Assembly: GCA_002817055.1 (NCBI GenBank)
Contig: MUCU01000006.1
Coordinates: 1 to 24,647, forward strand
DNA from: SAR202 cluster bacterium Io17-Chloro-G7
Lineage (GTDB): Bacteria > Chloroflexota > Dehalococcoidia > UBA3495
DNA: 24,647 nucleotides
Direction of reading: 5' to 3'
The notes under the pieces: model-generated
The model's input: only the letters and a program-made list of their open reading frames with translations
Database searches by the model: none
What the model was told of the DNA's origin: nothing
Shown: positions 21,871 through 24,647 of the stretch, piece by piece
Position numbering within the stretch: position 1 is the first letter of the stretch
How the letters are laid out: the number at the start of each line of letters is the position of its first letter
Made by a program: the position numbers and the translations under genes

Positions 21871-22962
21871 TTAGTTGCATTCCAAATTTTGATCGGTGTC
21901 AAAGCACCAAGCTTCGTTTAAATCCAAGCGCCCAGCCCGGTTGGTATTCACATTGATCCGGATAATTGTGCTTCCTTGGGTCCCAAAATAAATGGTGTTA
22001 CCGGAAACGAACATGGGGGATTTTATTTCGGAATCGCTAACAAACTCGGTATCAATCACTCGGTTTGAACCGGCTGTGTCCGGCTTGGTGTCCAAGAGAT
22101 TGACCACCCGGCCGTTTTTGCCCGCTGCGATTAAACCGCCAGCGACCAAGGCTGGCCTGGAAACTATCGCGGAACCTAAATCATATATCCAGAGAAGGAT
22201 TCCCTCACCATCAACGGCGTAAATATTTCCGTCCATGTTGCCGGCGAATATGCTTCTTTCGTCGGCAACGGCTCCAGCCCAGAACCAGTTGTCTCCTCTT
22301 ACCGACCAACGAAACGATCCGTCGTTGGCGTCGATGGCGTAAAGCATCTTGTCAAATGAGCCTATGACGATCATATCCCTGAAGATCAGCGGTCGACCAG
22401 CTATGGTTCCTCCGGTCTTAAAGCGCCATTTCTCGGACCCGTCGCCAACCCTCAGCGCATAGACATACTTATCGTGGGAACCGAAATAAACGATCCCATC
22501 CCTTACCACCGGTGTCGACCAGATCCTCCCACCCGTGGTGAAAGTCCACAATGGGTCGCCCCCATTATCGGCATCAAATGCGTAAAAATTGCCGTCTTCG
22601 GAACCCACCAAGACCATGGGTAAATCCGGGTCGGGGACAAAAACCGGCCCACCAATCAACGGTTCGGGTTCCGGCTCGCCCCCAACCGCCACACGCCAAT
22701 TGAGACTCAATATATCCGAGCCAATTTGGGATTCTCCGGATTGGGATGCAGTAGAATTTACGGAAAAACCCATGTCCATAGAGTACAAATAACCATCGAT
22801 TCCGCTTACGTACAAATTCGAATCGCCGAAGGCCGCGTTGTCGAACGACCCTCTCAATCCCGTTATGCTCGAACCACCCGGTATGCATGCCGCCAGTCCC
22901 ATAATTAATGCTGCGGATGCGGCTGCCAAAATCCCAATTTTGCCGGACAACCGCACTATCAT
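21871..22962 (-). CDS. PQQ-type beta-propeller repeat lipoprotein (BamB-like fold)
   Basis: The protein has 363 residues. A signal peptide ends in the lipobox GLAAC (Cys26). It contains repeated propeller blades of the PQQ/BamB type: VGSEDGNFYAFDADNGG-PLWTF, FGSHDKYVYALRVGDGSEKWRF, IGSFDKMLYAIDANDGSFRWSV, AGNMDGNIYAVDGEGILLWIY, and a weaker last blade. These blades are protein-interaction surfaces; enzyme activity is not expected. The ATG overlaps the TGA of the preceding lipoprotein gene (ATGA), so the two are translationally coupled. The location next to yidC suggests an envelope-assembly or surface role, which is inference. Confidence 0.88.
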   Translation of the reverse strand: MIVRLSGKIGILAAASAALIMGLAACIPGGSSITGLRGSFDNAAFGDSNLYVSGIDGYLYSMDMGFSVNSTASQSGESQIGSDILSLNWRVAVGGEPEPEPLIGGPVFVPDPDLPMVLVGSEDGNFYAFDADNGGDPLWTFTTGGRIWSTPVVRDGIVYFGSHDKYVYALRVGDGSEKWRFKTGGTIAGRPLIFRDMIVIGSFDKMLYAIDANDGSFRWSVRGDNWFWAGAVADERSIFAGNMDGNIYAVDGEGILLWIYDLGSAIVSRPALVAGGLIAAGKNGRVVNLLDTKPDTAGSNRVIDTEFVSDSEIKSPMFVSGNTIYFGTQGSTIIRINVNTNRAGRLDLNEAWCFDTDQNLECN

Positions 22963-23432
22963 TGAGATGCGCCTGCGGGAATAAAAGAAGCATCTACTTC
23001 TGGGGCCGAAGATCCATCGTCCACCATCGCTTGGATTTCACCCTGCTTGGTCGTGACGAAAACCACGAACTGTTGCCCTACTGATAATATTGGCAGTTGA
23101 CCCGGATGAGATACAGGCCTCGTCCCGTTTACGCCCCGTTCAACAACTAACTCGTCGTCCCGAGTCAGGGTTACTAGCATCAGTTCTTGTTCGATTTGAA
23201 TGACTTGCCCCAGTTCAAATGCAAACCCATTGGTTACCGACAGGGTGTTATCCAACGGGGATAAGCGGCTGGTTTCAACAAGGCGAATGCCGCTATCCGA
23301 AGGCAGGGACAAGGCGGAAACGGGGGACCAGCCATTGCTGTCACTCCGCAGTCCGGCCGTGCATCCGGTTGCGGCCAAGACGATTAGGATCAGCAAAAGC
23401 GCCAATAGACCCGATTTAAGTCTTCGAGTCAC
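22959..23432 (-). CDS. Small lipoprotein of unknown function
   Basis: From a GTG start at 23432 (AAGGG upstream) the protein has 157 residues with a textbook signal: MTRRLKSG, a Leu/Ile-rich core and the lipobox AATGC (Cys24). A TTG 60 nt earlier extends the frame but lacks a ribosome site and would add a charged leader. The mature part contains GQVIQIEQELMLVTL followed by DDELVVERGVNGTRP, a beta-rich motif also seen in phage and surface proteins (ELMxVTxxxGNxLTVERGxNGT). I do not recognise the whole family. It is coupled to the beta-propeller gene by a 4-nt overlap. Confidence 0.75.
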   Translation of the reverse strand: MTRRLKSGLLALLLILIVLAATGCTAGLRSDSNGWSPVSALSLPSDSGIRLVETSRLSPLDNTLSVTNGFAFELGQVIQIEQELMLVTLTRDDELVVERGVNGTRPVSHPGQLPILSVGQQFVVFVTTKQGEIQAMVDDGSSAPEVDASFIPAGASQ

Positions 23433-23554
23433 TGGGTTGCCCTTGTCTGGCTCTAGACTGGGATTAGAGGAGTCGAGGTTGGAAATTCGCAACAGATTAA
23501 ATCAATAAACCGGCGTTATTTTTCGTCGCGTTATTTTTTGTCCGTTATTTTCTG

Positions 23555-23764
23555 TCATGGTACTGGGTCGTAACCTTGTCCGCCGAAAGGACGGCACCGG
23601 GCCAGGCGTCTTGCTCCCAGCCAAAATCCCTTCAACACGCCGTGTTTGTCCACGGCCTCTTGGGAGTAGTGGGAACAGGTTGGGTAAAAGCGGCAGGACG
23701 AGGGCAAATAGGGCGATATGGTGCGTTGATAGACCTTTATAGCCACAATCACGGCGCTTTTCAT
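23555..23764 (-). CDS. yidD: Membrane protein insertion efficiency factor YidD
   Basis: The protein has 69 residues from the ATG at 23764 (an ATG at 23806 would add [14 protein letters not shown]; the family usually starts as here, [20 protein letters not shown]). It has the YidD signature [24 protein letters not shown], with paired Cys, and ends [14 protein letters not shown]. YidD is a small amphipathic membrane-associated protein that helps YidC-dependent insertion. It sits between rnpA and the lipoprotein pair, as usual upstream of yidC. Confidence 0.93.
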   Translation of the reverse strand: MKSAVIVAIKVYQRTISPYLPSSCRFYPTCSHYSQEAVDKHGVLKGFWLGARRLARCRPFGGQGYDPVP

Positions 23765-23899
23765 TAAGGTCCGAAGCCACCACTGCCCGAACTCCCGAGG
23801 CCACATTTACTCAAAACGGCACAATCAAGACCGGAACAAGTAAACCCGGCTGGTCTAATTCTGGGCACTGGCAAGGACGTCACCTTTGGCTGTGCTGAA

Positions 23900-24232
23900 T
23901 CAAGGTTCCACCAGTCTAGTACGTCGCAGCAGGTTGGTGGTGGCTTGTCTCAATTCCTGAAAGTTTGCTTTTCCCGAGCCTCTGCGGGCTATGAACAGGG
24001 CATCCCACCCAACATGAACCTGGCTTGAACGGACGACCTCCCGCAGTCTCCGTTTCATTCTGTTTCGAACCGCTGCGTTCCCTATCCGCTTGCTAATTAT
24101 GAAGCCAAACCGGCTATAGTCTAGGTCATTTGCCAGGAAACGGATAACTAGGAGGTTATTCGCAGCGCTGTTGCCACCCTGATGAATCTGGGAAAACCGA
24201 GGGCTTCCGGTCAATCTAGACCTGCGTTGCAT
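23900..24232 (-). CDS. rnpA: Ribonuclease P protein component
   Basis: The protein has 110 residues. It binds the RNase P RNA and pre-tRNA leader for 5' maturation. Features are the N-terminal RRSRLTGSPRFSQIHQGG, the FGFIISKRIGNAAVRNRMKRRLREVVR helix holding the RNR motif, and the DALFIARRG strand. ATG at 24232 follows the rpmH stop by 16 nt. No separate promoter is seen, so it depends on the rpmH promoter. Confidence 0.96.
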   Translation of the reverse strand: MQRRSRLTGSPRFSQIHQGGNSAANNLLVIRFLANDLDYSRFGFIISKRIGNAAVRNRMKRRLREVVRSSQVHVGWDALFIARRGSGKANFQELRQATTNLLRRTRLVEP

Positions 24233-24248
24233 TAAAAGGGGATGAAAT

Positions 24249-24386
24249 CTAGACCGTCAGTTGGTGGCGTCCCTTGAACCGCCGTCTACGCAGGATAGCT
24301 CTACCGTCGGAGGTGCTGGAACGGGCGCGAAATCCGTGCACTCGAGCACGGCGTCGTTTCTTTGGTTGATAGGTACGTTTTGGCAT
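24249..24386 (-). CDS. rpmH: 50S ribosomal protein L34
   Basis: The protein has 45 residues: [19 protein letters not shown], ending [13 protein letters not shown], full length for L34. The frame extends upstream, but the ATG at 24386 has the GGGAG ribosome site and the conserved N-terminus. rpmH-rnpA-yidD-yidC-jag is the classic near-origin gene order. No DnaA boxes or dnaA gene were seen in the 260 nt upstream. Confidence 0.97.
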   Translation of the reverse strand: MPKRTYQPKKRRRARVHGFRARSSTSDGRAILRRRRFKGRHQLTV

Positions 24387-24410
24387 AATTAGGCTCCCTC
24401 TTAGATTGGG

Positions 24411-24440
24411 ATTATATGGCCCCCGCGAATCAAACGTCAA
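24411..24440 (-). promoter_or_regulatory. Sigma-70 promoter of the rpmH-rnpA operon
   Basis: On the minus strand TTGACG (24440-24435) and TATAAT (24416-24411) are spaced by 18 nt, a near-consensus pair ending 24 nt upstream of the rpmH ATG. It fits the strong transcription expected for a ribosomal protein gene. Confidence 0.8.
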
Positions 24441-24647
24441 GGGCGCGGAAGGCTATTGAAACGGAGATTGAGAGAATTTTCACATAGTGCGGATTCTGCT
24501 TCAAGTCATTATGCTGGTGAGGGCGAACGATTAGCAATCACCGGCATCAATAGACAGGGCAATCGCGTCTTAACTAAGGAGCACCTTTAGGAGGTAGTCC
24601 TCGACCCATCCGGCTTTATGCCGTTTACCTTGGATACCCCGTTTGAG

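Noticed and set aside
24588..24647. Open plus-strand frame reaching the right edge (VLDPSGFMPFTLDTPFE, ATG at 24618), possibly a gene start.
   Set aside because: The GGAGG at 24590-24594 is too far from the ATG and only ten codons are visible, so it cannot be supported.
24441..24647. Replication origin next to rpmH.
   Set aside because: No TTATCCACA-type DnaA boxes, AT-rich unwinding element or dnaA gene could be found in the available bases.

Overview
The window looks like a piece of chromosome from an uncultivated, probably marine, Chloroflexota (SAR202 / Dehalococcoidia-like) bacterium. This is an inference from gene content: an F420-type luciferase-like oxidoreductase, a DinB protein, an HMG-CoA-synthase-like protein fused to a DUF35 Zn-ribbon/OB domain next to an SCP2-type thiolase, a YidC with an Arg-rich tail, and many TTG starts with strong Shine-Dalgarno sites. 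No rRNA, tRNA, CRISPR array, phage or insertion sequence was recognised.

Layout. 1-81: 3' tail of a plus-strand gene. 219-3611 (minus): HMGS-like/DUF35 fusion, thiolase, a large nested terminator hairpin, then a DinB gene. 4066-6646 (plus): S41 C-terminal processing protease lipoprotein and smpB, then a spacer with 39-bp repeats and a terminator, then a gamma-class carbonic anhydrase-like protein. 6735-10474 (minus): ArsM-like methyltransferase with an in-frame TGA, F420-type oxidoreductase, a 3' remnant of an MDR dehydrogenase, and a DUF2779 double-nuclease protein. 10674-12284 (minus): a lipoprotein joining a thermonuclease to a lamin-tail domain. 12501-13400 (plus): a duplicated-domain protein of unknown function. 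13577-15271 (minus): SDR and GT2 glycosyltransferase. 15475-20063 (minus): purF, purM and purH of de novo IMP synthesis. 20330-24386 (minus): rpmH-rnpA-yidD, two lipoprotein genes, yidC and jag, the cluster usually found near bacterial replication origins, with a near-consensus promoter ahead of rpmH.

How the genes work together. The right end couples ribosome and RNase P assembly with membrane protein insertion (YidD, YidC, KhpB). PurF, PurM and PurH are three steps of one pathway. CtpA and SmpB are a quality-control pair: SmpB drives tagging of stalled peptides, and S41 proteases trim exported C-termini.

Most notable observation. The methyltransferase frame (start 7514) reads through a TGA at 6906-6908, exactly where ArsM/AS3MT-type enzymes carry their arsenic-binding Cys. 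It then continues for 56 well-conserved codons to a TAG at 6735. A hairpin starts just after the TGA with the spacing and loop guanines expected of a bacterial SECIS. The gene is a candidate selenoprotein; the alternative is a recent nonsense mutation. Also notable are the thermonuclease/lamin-tail lipoprotein, the duplicated HYHYGP-domain protein, a 107-nt yidC/jag overlap, and short tandem repeats in many spacers.
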